A stretch of 64,000 nt of DNA, from positions 96,127 through 160,126 of the forward strand of contig QAOA01002502.1 of assembly GCA_003255065.1 (NCBI GenBank), given 5' to 3'. A program made the position numbers and the translations under genes. Below are positions 47,801 to 60,416 of this stretch, piece after piece. The notes beneath the pieces are model-generated. The model was given only the letters and a program-made list of their open reading frames with translations. It did not search any database and was not told the DNA's origin. Position 1 is the first letter of the stretch. Every line of letters begins with the position of its first letter. The stretch is from Cercis canadensis. Taxonomy: Eukaryota > Streptophyta > Magnoliopsida > Fabales > Fabaceae.

Positions 47801-48470
47801 TGGGGAACCAGAGTCATCATCACGTAAAAAGGTGGAGATCTCAGCACAAATAGCATAGCCAGAATCACTGTCACAATTAGTACAAGATTGGCACTGAATA
47901 GAATCATCAAAACCAGCCAAATCAGGTAAATCAGCACACATATGACGGTAAACATCCTCAACCAAATCATCAATCACATCAATGTGAAAAATAGCATGCT
48001 TATCCATGGGATGCTTCATAACATAAAAAATGTTGAACTGCAGAACAGAATCGCCAAACTCCATGGATAGAGTTCCTGCATACACATCAATCTTGGTCCG
48101 CGCAGTCTTGAGGAATGGTTGCCCAAAATGAGTGGAGCCTTGCTGGATTGTGACTGTCCTTCCATCTCCAGAATGTAGAAATCTGTTGGAAAGATCAGCT
48201 CATCAACTCTGACCAACACATCTTCAATCAATCCAGCTGGATAAGCACTGCTCCTGTTGGCTAACTGTATCACAACTCCTGTGGCATTCAAGGGTCCAAG
48301 CCTAAGGGAACTGAAAATAGACATAGGCATGACATTGATAGAAGCGCCTAGATCTAACATGGCATGCTCGAACTTGGAATTGCCTATAACACAGGGGATT
48401 GTGAAAGTTCCTGGATCCTTGCACTTCTGGGGCAGTGGTTGAATAAGGGCTGAGACATTCTGACTCATGC
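44805..48470 (-). mobile_element. E1 pol region (protease, RT, RNase H, integrase)
   Basis: Reading leftward: protease with D-L-G-A-S (about 48,350), a cysteine-rich spacer (47,780-47,990), reverse transcriptase (about 46,850-47,500; LCNAPGTFQ and F-M-D-D), RNase H (about 46,150-46,700; [19 protein letters not shown]) and integrase (about 45,213-46,010) with an H-H-C-C zinc site and DDE-type core blocks ([23 protein letters not shown]), then a 127-residue C-terminal tail (44,805-45,188; [16 protein letters not shown]). Broken; see the E1 entry. Confidence 0.9.
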
Positions 48471-48499
48471 TAATCCGCTCATTGCCCTTCAGCCTCCTC

Positions 48500-50361
48500 C
48501 TCTAGGTGCACAATTCTTTGAGAAATTTGGCATATTTAGGAATTTGCTCGATAGCATCCAGCAAGGGAATGTTAACTTCCACCTTCCTGAACGTCTCCAG
48601 AAGCTCCCTATCCTTCTCAGCCTCATCATGCTTCTTGGACAAAGTAGCTCTCTGTGGAAAGGGAAGAGCTACTGCAGGCAGCTTGCTCACAGGTGCAAGG
48701 TTGATTGGCTCAGGAACTGCTTCCTCTGCTGGTTGGGACTCACTAGGAGGTTGAGGCTCGGCTGGCTCTTGCAAGGATTTGCCAGACCTCAATGTGATAG
48801 CACTCACATTACTCCTATTTGGATTAGGAATTATCTGTGAAGGGAGTTTGCCAGAACCCTTAGACTGCAACTGGCTAACTGATGATGCCAATTGCCCAAT
48901 CTGCGTTTCCAGATTCTGCATGGTAGACTCTGCCCTCTGCTGGAACTGGATGTTGCTGGTGGTCATCTGCTTCACCAAATCTTCCAATGAAGCCTCAGGT
49001 TTGGATGTTGACGGGTTGGCTGGCTACATAGGCTGCTGCTGGAATGGTGGCCTGTTTTCTTGAAACTGGCCCTGCCTGGCTGATTGAAATTGGTTCTGTT
49101 GTTGCCAGGGTTGCCTATATTGCTGCTGTTGTTGTGGCTGTTGTTGGGAGGACTACTGTTGTGGTGCTGCAGCATTGCCATATCTGAAATTTGGATGATC
49201 CCTCCAACCAGGGTTGTAAGTGTTGGAGTACGGATCATATCTAGGCTGCTGCTGTGATTGGTATGGGGATCGACTAGGAAAAACACCTGCTGTAGCTACA
49301 GAGGGATCCTGAAATCCATAATCACCATCTTGCAGTGTAGGACATGTGTCTGTAGGGTGTGATGGACAAGCACAAATGCCACACAAGCTTGCAGGTTGAG
49401 GTGTGGATACTTGTCGCCCCACTGCCAATTGCCTGACCAATGAGGTCAATTTATCAAGTCTGTGCTCCATTCTTTGTTGGTCAGCAAGTGATACACCAAC
49501 TTCATTGACTCCCCTGGTGGAATGAATCATCCTGACACCAAACTGTTGGGAATTCTCTGCCATATTGAAAATTAAATCTCTGGCAGCAGCAGGTGTTTTA
49601 TCCACTAATGCTCCTCCACTAGCAAAATCAATGTTACTTCTATCCAAAGGTGACAAGCCCTCATAGAAATATTGTATCAACAGCTGATCACTTATTTGAT
49701 GATGGAGGCAGCTTGAGCACAGCTTGGTAAACCCCTCCCAATACTCATGCAATGTCTCCCCTGGCAGTTGCCTTATGCCACATATGTCTTTGCGAATGGC
49801 AGCAGTTCTGGATGCAGGGAAGAACTTTGCCAGAAACAGCTTCTTCATGTCACTCCAATTTCTGACCGAACCTTGTGACAAGTAAAAGAGCCAGTCTTTA
49901 GCTGCATCAGCAAGAGAGAAAGGGAATGCTCTTAACTTGATCTGCTCTTCAGAAATTCCTTGTGGCCTCATTGTGGAACAAACCACATGAAATTCCTTTA
50001 AATGCTTATGAGGATCTTCACCTGCAAGACCATGAAACTTTGGCAGCACATGTATTAATCCAGATTTCAATTCAAAAGCAGTATCAATCTCTGGATATTG
50101 GATCCCTAAAGGTTGGTAAGCAACATCAGGGGTGGCCAATTCCTTAAGAGTTCTGTCTCTAGGCTGCATGTTATGATTATTATTTCCAGCTCTATTACCT
50201 TCATCAACAGGATCAACAACAGGAATAACAATAGGAGTTCTAGCTTCAGCCATGGTAGGATCTAAATTATCAACAGCCCTATGTGCTCTATTGAGTGTAT
50301 GCAAAGTTCTCTCTATTTCAGGGTTTACTTCAAGCAATACAAAAGGAGAAGACCTAGTCAT
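48500..50361 (-). mobile_element. E1 gag region
   Basis: Plant Ty3/gypsy (retrotrans_gag) capsid: LPKFHGLAGEDPHKHLKEF, LRAFPFSLADAAKDW, KFFPASRTAAIRKDI and GETLHEYWEGF, then a CGICACPSHPTDTC knuckle-like motif and a Q/P/N-rich tail with a coiled-coil-like segment (MQNLETQIGQLASSVSQLQS). The protein acts in particle assembly in this family. Broken. Confidence 0.88.
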
Positions 50362-51053
50362 ACACTATACAAACAAGTGGCTAAATGCCTAAACACACCA
50401 CAATGCACAAAAACACAGAAAAACACACAAAACTGACAGAATTTAGCTAAAACTGAAACACACCAAAAACACAAAACAAAGGTAAAAAGACACCAAAATA
50501 GGACTAGAAAAGGTATCTAAACATTTTTTAAAATTTTTCTACCACCACAGGACGAAAGGTGGATGAAAATGGAACTCAAAAATCAAATAAAAATATTTAA
50601 AAAATAAAAAAGTGGTCAAAACAGTCGAATTTGGCTTAAAAAGGCAGACCCCACAGCCATAGGCGTGATTGTTGGTTGTTAGACCATTTTCCTTCAACTG
50701 ACCAAGTTTCAGGTCAATTGGAGCAAAACATTTCGTTCGAAACAATAAAACCAGAAATCACTAAATCTTGCCAAACCGAAGGAAAAACAAAGGGGAAATG
50801 GTCCAAATGGCTAGAATTCACTCAATCACAATATAAAACATCTAAGGAAACTTCAAATCAAGAAAAACAATGACCACTGGCCTTAAACAGAATGGATACT
50901 TGGCCAAAAAGTTATGGAAAAAGTGGCCAAAACCCTAAAAAGAACAAAAACTCAAACACAAGCAGGGTGAATTAGGGGGAAGTTAAAAGTCAGTTTTTCT
51001 ACTAATAATATTGATTCAAAGATAGAACAATCCTCGGCAATGGCGCCAAAATT
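50362..51053 (-). mobile_element. E1 leader and primer-binding site
   Basis: Non-coding, between 5' LTR and gag. The reverse complement of 51,033-51,050 reads TGGCGCCATTGCCGAGG, close to the tRNA-Asp-type primer site common in Athila/Tat elements (TGGCGCCGTTGCCGGGGA). Confidence 0.8.
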
Positions 51054-52480
51054 TGATGAGCTGCCGAGGCTCCTCAAATTAATTAAGTTTAAGGTCGGTT
51101 ACCTAAGCTATTTGCAGCATAGGGCAGCCCTAAGTCGAACCTAAGGATTGTTCTATTTAGTGAATCATATTAAGAAGCATATAAACAGGGGGGTTTTGTT
51201 TGTTCATGTGATTAACATAAATTAATGGTAAGTGGTAAAGTTTTAGGGAAAATAACCAATTCAAGCCTTAACTGATTTTGATTTTAGTCCATCCTTGATT
51301 TCCAATGATCCATTCAATTATTAACCATGTTCTTGGCCTTTAAAACATATCAAGAAGCCTCTCAATGTTCTATGGATATCCACTGGTTAAGCAACCAGAA
51401 TTCGGAATTAACTAAGACTAAATGAATTAAGCAAACATTCAAGTCTAGTTTTACCTAAGTCCATGATCCAGCCAAGGTGATTAATCCATCCAAAAGCTCA
51501 AAAACATTAATCAACTATACAATCCTCTTTTATCACATGCAATTAAGCAATCACACATGAAGATCCAAATTCGAATTTAACAATTCAAACAGAATAGTCC
51601 AGAGGAAGCAAGAAGTAGATTAATCATTGAATGAATAACAACAACACATAATCTCAAAACCAATAATCAGAACAGCCAAAACCTGGATTGATTTGATGAA
51701 TTAGCCCTCCATGAACAAGAGAAGCCAAGTTCTTACAAAATATCTAGAGAGAAAACTTAAAGGCTAAGGAAAGTTCAAAAGCTGTCTAAAATATCTAAAA
51801 GAATTGATATCAATTTCAGCTGCCCCCTTGTGCTGATATAGACCTCCAAAATTACATGCACACCTAAATTGCCCTTAGGGTACACTTGTTCCCATGGGCC
51901 TTAGCTTTAATTGGGCTTTGGTTTGGGCCCATTTGGACTTGTCATGAGGAAGTTAGGCCCATTTAAGTGCCAATAGGTATCTGGAACCATCAGCCAACTT
52001 CCACCGCAAATAAGACCATCTTCAATATAAAATATGGTGAACCAGTCTTCATATAAATTGAAGCTATGTCTGTTAGCTTTCTAATGGTACCAGTTTCAGG
52101 TCCATATGACATTCAAAACTCAAGTTATGGCCCAAATACTGCATGTAGGTCAGGATCCTGCGACAGCATATCTTCTCTGGCTTCCAGGCTGCATATGACC
52201 TTCTGGACGTCCGAATTAGCTTTGGAGCCCTGAAAGAAAGTTGTAGAAAAGTATCTTAGCTTTCCTACAAGGTATGACTTGAAATTTTTAGACATGTAGA
52301 AATCAAGATATGCATGAAACACAGAGACAGTATAAAATGCTCAGTATTACTGGAAATTGCAATTAGGCACAAATGGATCCAAAGTCATGAAATGAGGTCT
52401 AAGTCTATGCAATTCAGCCCAAAAGAGGTTTAAAAGACTAAGTATGAGGGATAACTATTGTATAAAAAATGTGTTCATCA
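51054..52480 (-). repeat. 5' LTR of E1 (LTR 2), mosaic
   Basis: 1,427 bp. The left ~0.9 kb tracks LTR 1 closely (GCAGCATAGGGC, TTCATGTGATTAACAT). From about 51,970 it diverges (GCCAATAGGTATCTGG against GGCAGAAGGTGTCTGG), and the last ~0.3 kb is nearly identical to LTR 4 at 60.1-60.4 kb (GTAGAAAAGTATCTTAGC, AAAAAATGTGTTCATCA). Confidence 0.88.
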
Positions 52481-54052
52481 ATAGTCTCTCACAAGATAAA
52501 GATATGCTCTCAAATCCTTCAAGTGGTGTTTCTCTCCAATTCATCTTATCAAAATCATATTACCATAAACTTGTTCATCTTCTTAATCTTCATTTCCTAT
52601 GTCACATGCACAACACAAATCAAAATGACTTTTATAAGGGTTGTAATGACCAAAGGAAAAAGAATTACAATAATATATAAAAAAAAAAGGTTAAAACACC
52701 CAAGGAATCACAAGAGCATTGATTGTGGATAAATTCAAACAACTTATGCATCTTGACTTGGGCTTCAATTCATTCTTACTTTTTCTAAAATAACTTATTC
52801 TTTTTCTCTTTTTTTTTTATATTTTTTTTTCATTTTCGTTTTTTTCAATTTTTTTTTTTTGTTAGACTTAACCAATTAGCCACAACTTAATGCAACTTTG
52901 TAAGAATTCACTTTTCTTTTTTTATGATTCAATGCAATGCTCTTCAATTCCTAAAGATTGGGTAAGAACATGGTTTTACACATAGGCTTGTAATGAACTA
53001 CACATGAAGAAAATGTTAATTAGGCTCAAAAAGGGGTTAATCAATGGATAACATCAAAGAAAAAAAATGTCTTAATCACTTCTATGCATGCATATGCAAT
53101 TGTAGCCTCAATTAAAAATCAGAACAAATTCTAGAGTGACAACTTTGATAGGTGAATACACAAAAGAAAGAACATGATCAATGATATGGCTCAACTCCTC
53201 ATGGCTACAAGAATACCAAAATCAATTCATCCAATTCAACTTTGTTGTCATATCACTTAAATTCAAGAAGCAAGATAATTATCCAATTATATTGTAGCAA
53301 CTTAGAACCTAAATTGCTTAAAACCATACTCTTCATTTAATTGGAAGGAACCAAAAATAATTTAATTTTTTTTACCTAGATTAAATAAAATTGCAGGAAA
53401 TTAAATAGAAAATTGCAGCAAAATAGAGAACATAATTAATTAATCCATCCTCAACACTTAAATTTTGTATTGTCCTCAATGCAAAACACATTGTGGATAG
53501 TAAATGTAGGACAATGAAATTAAAAGAGAAGAAAAAAGAGACAAAATGTGAATTTAGGTCTCATAAATGACATCATACAAATGCTTCTTCTCCACAATTT
53601 GCTCTTGAAAACCCTCATAAAAAGGCTTAAGCCGATGTCCGTTCACTGTAAAGGTCTTGTTAGTTGCCTCACTTTTTATCTCAACTACACTATAAAGAAA
53701 AACATAAGTAACCATAAAAGGACCTATTCATCTAGAACATAACTTACCGGGTATTAGTTTGAGACGGGAGTTGTAGAACAACACTTTTTGGTCAATGTAA
53801 AACTCTTTCCTCACCACCATCTTATCATGCACAACCTTGGTTTTCTCTTTATAGATCTGAGAGTTCTCATAAGCTTCCAATCAGATTTCTTCAAGTTCTT
53901 GAAGTTGGAGCTTCCTTTGGAATTCGGCTTGGGCTAAGTCAATATTGCATTGTTTCACTGCCTAATATGTCTTATGCTTTATTTCCACTGGAAGGTGACG
54001 TACTTTGCCAAAAACTATCCTATAAGGTGACATACCTATAGGGGTCTAATAG
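52481..54052 (-). repeat. X: 1.57-kb piece of element D, duplicated at 60,417-61,990
   Basis: Both copies run from ATAGTCTCTCACAAGA to ATAGGGGTCTAATAG and are about 99% identical (roughly a dozen differences by eye). The content is the 3' non-coding region and integrase tail of D. In X the sequence is followed by LTR 3; in X' it continues into the uninterrupted integrase region of D (GTAGTCCTATGAGCC). Confidence 0.92.
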
Positions 54053-55479
54053 TGATGAGCTGCCGAGGCTCCTCAAATTAGTTAATGTTTAAGGTCGGTT
54101 CCTAAGCTATTTGCAGCAAAGGGCAGCCCTAAGTCGAACCTAAGGATTGTTCTATTTGGTGAAACATATTGAAAAGCATATAAACAGGGGGGTTGTGTTT
54201 GTTTCTGTGATTAACAAAAATTAATTGAAAGTGGCAGAGTTTTAGAGAAAGCAACCAATCCAAGTCTTAACTAATTCTGATTTTGATTCATCCTTGATTT
54301 CCAAGGATCCACTTAATTATTAATCATGTTCTTGGCCTTTAAAACATATCAAGAAGCCTCTCAATGTTCTATGGATGTCTACTGGTTAAGCAACCAGAAT
54401 TTGGTTCAACAAGGGACTAAATGAATTAAGCAAACATTCAAGTCCAGTTTAACCTAAGTCCTGAATCCAGCCAAGATAATTAATCCGTCCCAGCTTAGAA
54501 CCATTAATTAACCATACAATCCTCTTTTATCACATGCAAACAGAATATGAACACATGAATAATCCAATCCGAATTAAGCAATTCAAACAGAATATTTCAG
54601 AGGATTGAAAGAACTTGATTAACAACTAAAATGAAGAACAACAACACATAATCTCAAAATCAATAATCAGAATAGCAAAACCTGGATTGATATGATGATT
54701 TAGCCCTCCATGAACAAGAAGAGCTGAGTTCTTACAAAATATCTAAGAGAAAACTTAGAGACTAAGGAAAGAGGAAAAGTTGTCTAAAAATATCTAATGA
54801 CTTGATTCTCAATTTCGGCTGCCCCCTTCTTGCTGATATAGACCTCCAATTTTACATGCACACCCAAATTGCCTTTAGGGCATACTTGTTCCCATGGGCC
54901 TTAGCTTCAATTGGGCTTTGGTTTGGGCCCATTTGAACTTGTCATGAGGAAGTTAGGCCCATTTAAGTGGCAAAAGGTGTCTGGAACCGTCAGCTAACTT
55001 ACACAGCAAATAAGACCATCTTCAACATAAAATATGGTGAACCGGTCTTATATAAATTGAAGCTCTGTCTGTTAGCTTTCCAATGGTACCAATTTCAGGT
55101 CCATATGACATCCACAACTCAAGTTATGACCCAAATACGGCATGTAGGTCAGGATCCTGCGACATCATGTCTTCTCTGGCTTCCAGGCTGCATATGACCT
55201 TCTGAACGTTCGAATTAGCTTTGAAGCCCTGAAAGAAAGTTGTAGACAATTCTCTCAGCCTTCCAACAAGGTATGACTCAGAATTTTTAGACATACAGAA
55301 CTCAAGATATGCATGAAACACAGAGACAGCATATAATGCCCAGTATTGCTGGAAATTGCAATTAAGCATAAATGGATCCAAAGTCATGAAATGAGGTCTA
55401 AGTCTATGCAATTCAGCCCAAAAGAGGTTTAAAAGACTAAGTATGAGGGATAACTATTATATAAAAAGTGTGTTCATCA
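54053..55479 (-). repeat. LTR 3 (3' LTR of E2)
   Basis: 1,427 bp with standard borders. Left part has private differences (AGTTAATGTTTAAGG, GTGAAACATATTGAAAAG), and the right part is like LTR 1 (GTAGACAATTCTCTCAGC). Confidence 0.92.
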
Positions 55480-56092
55480 AATTCCCCCACACTTAGCTTT
55501 TGCACGTCTCGGGCAAACTAAAATTCCAAAACTAAGAAAAGCAAGAACAAGGAAACAAAAACAAATTTAAAAACTAAAGGATCACCTCCCAATGATATTT
55601 AAGAAATGCAGAAGTTCATACCACAAGTAAGATAAGCAATTAAAGATTCAAGGAACTCACAGCATTCATGAAATAAAATTTCTTCTCATCCAAAATCAAC
55701 AAACAAGGTAACTTCAATTGGAAAGCATAAGTTAAGAATGATAGATCCTCACAAGATACACTCTCAATCCCTCAAGTGTTTAGAAATTAGGTACTCCACT
55801 CAATCAAACTCATGAAGAGATGCACTACCATAAGCTTGCTTATCTTCTATTTCTCCACTACTCAAACAAATGCACACACAAATCAAGAGGACTTTATTTA
55901 AGGTTGTAATAAGGCCAAGGGTAAAGGTAAAGGAATGAATGAAGATGGATATCACAAGGTAAAAAAACTCAAAGAGAATAAGAGAACATTGGAGAGGAAC
56001 TCAAATGACAAGCATTAAATTCCAAGTGTGTAAAGCATATTCTCCTTCCTTTGCACATATTCCTTTTCCTTTTCTTTTCCTTTTCACAATTC

Positions 56093-56095
<3 letters not shown>

Positions 56096-56132
<37 letters not shown>
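56096..56132. repeat. T37 homopolymer
   Basis: Uninterrupted run of 37 T in the E2 3' non-coding region; E1 has only about 15 T at the matching place (43,864-43,878). Likely slippage, and the length is sequencing-sensitive. Confidence 0.95.
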
Positions 56133-56134
<2 letters not shown>

Positions 56135-57417
56135 AGAACCAATTGGTTTTTTTTCTCTTTCTTTCTTTCATTCACATAATACTTTGCACATTAGGATTCA
56201 CAACCTCCACACTTGTACTATTAATTACCCACAAGCATAACAGCTCCTCCAAGACAATGAACCAATGCTCTCCCATTCCCTAAGGTAAGATAACAACATG
56301 GTATTTTGTACATAGGCATATAATGAGCTAATATCAAAGATAGGCAAATAGGCTCAATAGGGGGAATCAAAGAGAAATAATACAAGGTTGGCTATTTGGC
56401 AAAGTGGCTAAATCAAGAAAGAATGCCTCAATCATGTTCATGTATGCAAATGAAAATGTAGCCTCAAAAAGAATCAAGCAAGTTCTAGAGTTAACAAATT
56501 CCATGAGTGAAATCACACAAGAAGGAAAAAGAATGGCACAAATGCCAAATCCATTCATCAAAAGGCTCAAAACTCACAAGGCATGTATCTATCAAACTTA
56601 ATCATCAATCCAACATCTAAAACCAAGCATGTGAAATTAAGGATGGAAAACAAGTTATTCAATCATGCTATGAACCTTGAAATGTAATTACTTTAAACTT
56701 ACAACTTTACAAATTCTATAACATCATTGGAGGGTAATTAAAACAGAAAAATGACAACAAAAACAGAAAAAACAGCAAGAACAACAAACAGAAAAAATTA
56801 AAACAGAAAACAACAAATTTACAGAAATAGTAAAGTAATCAACTAAACTAATCAACTAACCTAATCAACTAAACAGAAAACACCTAATCAACTAAACAGA
56901 AAACAATAAAGCAACTAAACTATATACAGAAATCCCTCCCCCACACTTAAATTTTACATTGTCCTCAATGTAAAAACTTCAAAAAGTATCAACAGATGAC
57001 AAGTAATAACAAGCAGTCACATAAGGACAAGTAAAGTAAAAGAGAGAGAAGAAACATCCTTATCAGGGGAGGTAGATGGCATCGTGCAAGTGGACCTCCT
57101 CCACTATGTCCTCTTTAGCTCCCTCACAGAATGGCTGGCGGCAGTTGAAAGCTGCTTATCCAAGAAATGACCAAACTTCCCGCACGCATGTGGGGTAAGA
57201 TAAAGCAGACATCAAGAACAGAAAATTGAATTAAAAACAAAAATAGAGTTAGAAACAAGACTAGAAAACAGAAAATTCAAAGCAAAAACAGAAAACAGAA
57301 ATAGAATAGAAACAAAAGCAAAAACAGAAAACATAATATAAATACAGTAATATAATCAGAAAATGTACTCCCCTGAAGCTCAAGGTATCATCTTCCGATT
57401 ATGTGCAGCAAACACAG

Positions 57418-58521
57418 CTAGATACCGGGGTCAAAGACCATTCTCACGAAGTCTCGGGTTGCCCTTGTAGAGTCATCTGCTAAAGCCGCAGAATCAGAAT
57501 CGGAACCAAAAGCAGAATTAGATTCAGATTCACCAGGATTGCCATCGCTTAAAAATGTAGAAATTTCTGCACAGATAGCACAACTCATGTCACCATCACA
57601 AACAGCATGTGAATGGCACTGGACATACTCCTCTATACCCACAAAGTCAGGGAATTCATAACATAGCTCCTCAGACACATCCACTAACTCTGTAGGAGCA
57701 TCAATGACCACAGCCTCTGGAATAGAGTCATCTTGTTCTAAAAATACTGCAATCTCAGAACAAGCAGGGCAAACAGAATCACCACAATTGCAGCACATAG
57801 AATCAGGAGTGCTCAAGAAGGCAGATATCTCAGCACATACTGCACAAGGTACATCACCATCACAGTCAGGACAGGAGGGGCACCGAAGAGGGTCATCAAC
57901 ACCAACAAAATCTGGGAAGTCAGCACAGAGCTCATCACACCCATCCCCAACTAGATCATCAGTCAAATCAATGTGAAAGACAGAGTGCTCATCCATGGAA
58001 TGCTGCATAGGCTCAAAAATATTGAACTGCACAACAGAGTCTCCAAACTCCATGGTCTGAGAAGGAAGTGCACCAGAACCCTGGGATTGCAATTGACTCA
58101 CAGATGATGCCAATTGTCCAATCTGTGTTTCCAGATTCTGCATGGTGGACTCTGCCCTCTGCTGGAACTGGATGTTGCTGGTGGCCATCTGCTTCACCAA
58201 ATCTTCCAATGAAAGCTCAGGTTTGGATGTTGACGGGTGAGCTGGTGGCATAGGCTGCTGCTGGAATGGTGGCCTAGTTTGTTGAAACTGGCTCTGTTGT
58301 TGGTATGGTTGCTTAGCTGGTTCAGGTGCTTGTTGTCCCACTACTAATTGTCTCACCAAAGATGTCAATTCATCAAGTCTATGGTCCATCCTCTGTTTGT
58401 CAGAAAGTGATGCAACAACCTCTTTGACTCTTTTAGTAGTAGGGGAACCTAGTATGCACCATGAACAAAAAGTGATAGAACAACAAAACACACCAAAACA
58501 TACAACAAAACACAAAATCAC
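57418..58521 (-). mobile_element. E2 coding stretch: gag tail joined to an expanded cysteine-rich module
   Basis: Reading leftward, first come gag-tail features shared with E1 (DELTSLVRQLVVG, Q/P-rich, then the coiled-coil-like MQNLETQIGQLASSVSQLQS). Then the spacer that in E1 lies between protease and RT (MEFGDSVVQFNIF) follows, with a cysteine-rich module in two full and one short copy: a CADFPDFVG / C.SC.DCDGD / CA.CAEIS.FLS pattern, a short C-C-N-C / C-P-A-C-S-E-I form, and CYEFPDFVG / CDGD / [12 protein letters not shown]. The chain is acidic and CxxC-rich, suggesting metal binding; no function is known to me. This stretch looks open throughout. Confidence 0.8.
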
Positions 58522-58989
58522 ACAAAAAGTGACAAAATTGAACTAAAACCGAAACACACCAAAAACACAAAACAAAGGTAAAAAGACACCAAAATAAGAC
58601 TAGAAAATATATCTAAACATTTTTTGAAATTTTTCTACCACCACAGGACGAAAGGTGAATGAAAATGGAAGTCAAAAATCAAATAAAAAATATTAAAAAA
58701 TTGAAAAAGTGGTCTAAACGATGGAATTTGGCCAAAATAGGGTGGGGCTCACTGCAAAGCAGTGAGTTTTTCTTTCCAGGACGTTTTCCTTCAACTGACC
58801 AATTCTCAGGTTATTCTGGGCTAAAAAATTCGTACTAAATTTTCTGAAAAATTTGCCTAAAATCACCCGTTTTCACCAAAAACTACCAAGACAAAACAAC
58901 AAAGGGGGTTTATGAAGGGTTAGCAGTAAAGTAAACTCCTAATATGATTGACCAAAACTAGAATAATCCCCGGCAACGGCGCCAAAATT

Positions 58990-60416
58990 TGATGAGCTGC
59001 CGAGGCTCCTCAAATTAATTAAGTTTAAGGTCGGTTACCTAAGCTATTTGCAGCAAAGGGCAGCCCTAAGTCGAACCTAAGGATTGTTCTATTTAGTGAA
59101 TCATATTAAGAAGCATGTAAACAGAGGGGGTTTTGTTTGGTTTAAGTACTTGACAGAAATTAATTGTAAGTGGTAACCTAAAGGAAAACAACCAATCCAA
59201 GCCTTAACTGATTCTGATTTTGATTCATCCTTGATTTCTAATGATCCATTCAATTATTAACCATGTTCTTGGCCTTTAAAACATATCAAGACGCCTCTCA
59301 ATGTTCTATGGATGTCCACTGGTTAAGCAACCAGAATTCGGATTCAACTAAGACTAAATGAATTAAGCAAACATTCAAGTCTAGTTTTACCTAAGTCCAT
59401 GATCCAGCCAAGGTGATTAATCCATCCAAAAGCTCAGAAACATTAATCAACCATACAATCCTCTTTTATCACATGCAATTAAGCAATCACACATGAAGAT
59501 CCAAATTCGAATTAAGCAATTCAAACAGAATATTTCAAAGGATTGAAAGAAGCAGATTAATCATTGAATGAATAACAACAACTCATAATCTCAAAACCAA
59601 TAATCAGAACAGCCAAAACCTGGATTGATTGATGAATTAGCCCTCCATGAACAAGAGAAGCTAAGTTCTTACAAAATATCTAAGAGAAAACTTAAGAGCT
59701 AAGGAAAGACTAGAAAGCTGTCTAAAATATCTAAAACTTGATTATGAATTTCGGCTGCCCCCCTCTTGCTGATATAGACCTCCAATTTTACATGCACACC
59801 CAAATTGCCCTTAGGGCACACTTGTTCCCATGGGCCTTAGCTTCAATTGGGCTTTGGTTTGGGCCCATTTGGACTTGTCATGAGGAAGTTAGGCCCATTT
59901 AAGTGGCAGAAGGTGTCTGGAACCGTCAGCTAACTTGCACAGCAAATAAGACCATCTTCCACATAAAATATGGTGAACCGGTCTTCATATCAATTGAAGC
60001 TCTGTCTGTTAGCTTTCCAATGGTACCAGTTTCAGGTCCATATGACATCCACAACTCAAGTTATGACCCAAATACTGCATGTAGGTCAGGATCCTGCGAC
60101 AGCATGTCTTCTCTGGCTTCCAGGCTGCATATGACCTTCTGGACGTCCGAATTAGCTTTGGAGCCCTGAAAGAAAGTTGTAGAAAAGTATCTTAGCTTTC
60201 CTACAAGGTATGACTTGAAATTTTTAGACATGTAGAAATCAAGATATGCATGAAACACAGAGACAGCATAAAATGCTCAGTATTACTGGAAATTGCAATT
60301 AGGCACAAATGGATCCAAAGTCATGAAATGAGGTCTAAGTCTATGCAATTCAGCCCAAAAGAGGTTTAAAAGACTAAGTATGAGGGATAACTATTGTATA
60401 AAAAATGTGTTCATCA
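58990..60416 (-). repeat. LTR 4 (5' LTR of E2), mosaic
   Basis: 1,427 bp. The left ~1.1 kb is LTR 1/LTR 3-like or private (AAGTACTTGACAGAAATT; GGCAGAAGGTGTCTGGAACC). From about 60,110-60,145 rightward it is almost identical to LTR 2 (CTGGACGTCC, GTAGAAAAGTATC, AAAAAATGTG) and runs on into X'. This places an exchange point inside the LTR. Confidence 0.9.

Larger units (their letters stand above)
41825..52480 (-). mobile_element. Element E1: full-structure Ty3/gypsy (Athila/Tat-like) retrotransposon
   Basis: 10,656 bp, read leftward: 5' LTR 51,054-52,480, primer-binding site next to it (51,033-51,050; reverse complement TGGCGCCATTGCCGAGG, tRNA-Asp type), leader, gag, pol, long 3' non-coding region, polypurine tract beside 43,252, and 3' LTR 41,825-43,251. 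Target repeats ATAGC (41,820-41,824) and ATAGT (52,481-52,485) differ at one base. Gag, protease, RT, RNase H and integrase all occur in the Ty3/gypsy order and no chromodomain is seen. It is broken at about five points but otherwise looks near complete. It lies in the 3' non-coding part of D. The two LTRs differ by a few per cent on the left and more on the right, so simple LTR dating is unsafe. Confidence 0.92.
54053..60416 (-). mobile_element. Element E2: short non-autonomous relative of E1
   Basis: 6,364 bp: LTR 3 (54,053-55,479), 3' non-coding DNA almost identical to E1, small rearranged pol scraps (57,110-57,210), one coding stretch (57,418-58,521), leader, primer site (reverse complement of 58,968-58,986, TGGCGCCGTTGCCGGGG) and LTR 4 (58,990-60,416). 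RT, RNase H and integrase are absent, so it depended on a helper such as E1. Structural signals look intact. No matching target duplication: the left flank is TAATAG, the right flank ATAGT copies the right flank of E1, consistent with recombination rather than simple insertion. Confidence 0.88.

Noticed and set aside
52444-52732. Overlapping 78- and 87-codon plus-strand frames, identical in X and X'
   Set aside because: Identity comes from the recent X/X' duplication, not from selection; they start in the LTR and run into non-coding D sequence.
57704-57976. 90-codon plus-strand frame opposite the E2 coding stretch
   Set aside because: Shadow of the minus-strand E2 coding sequence with no family similarity.
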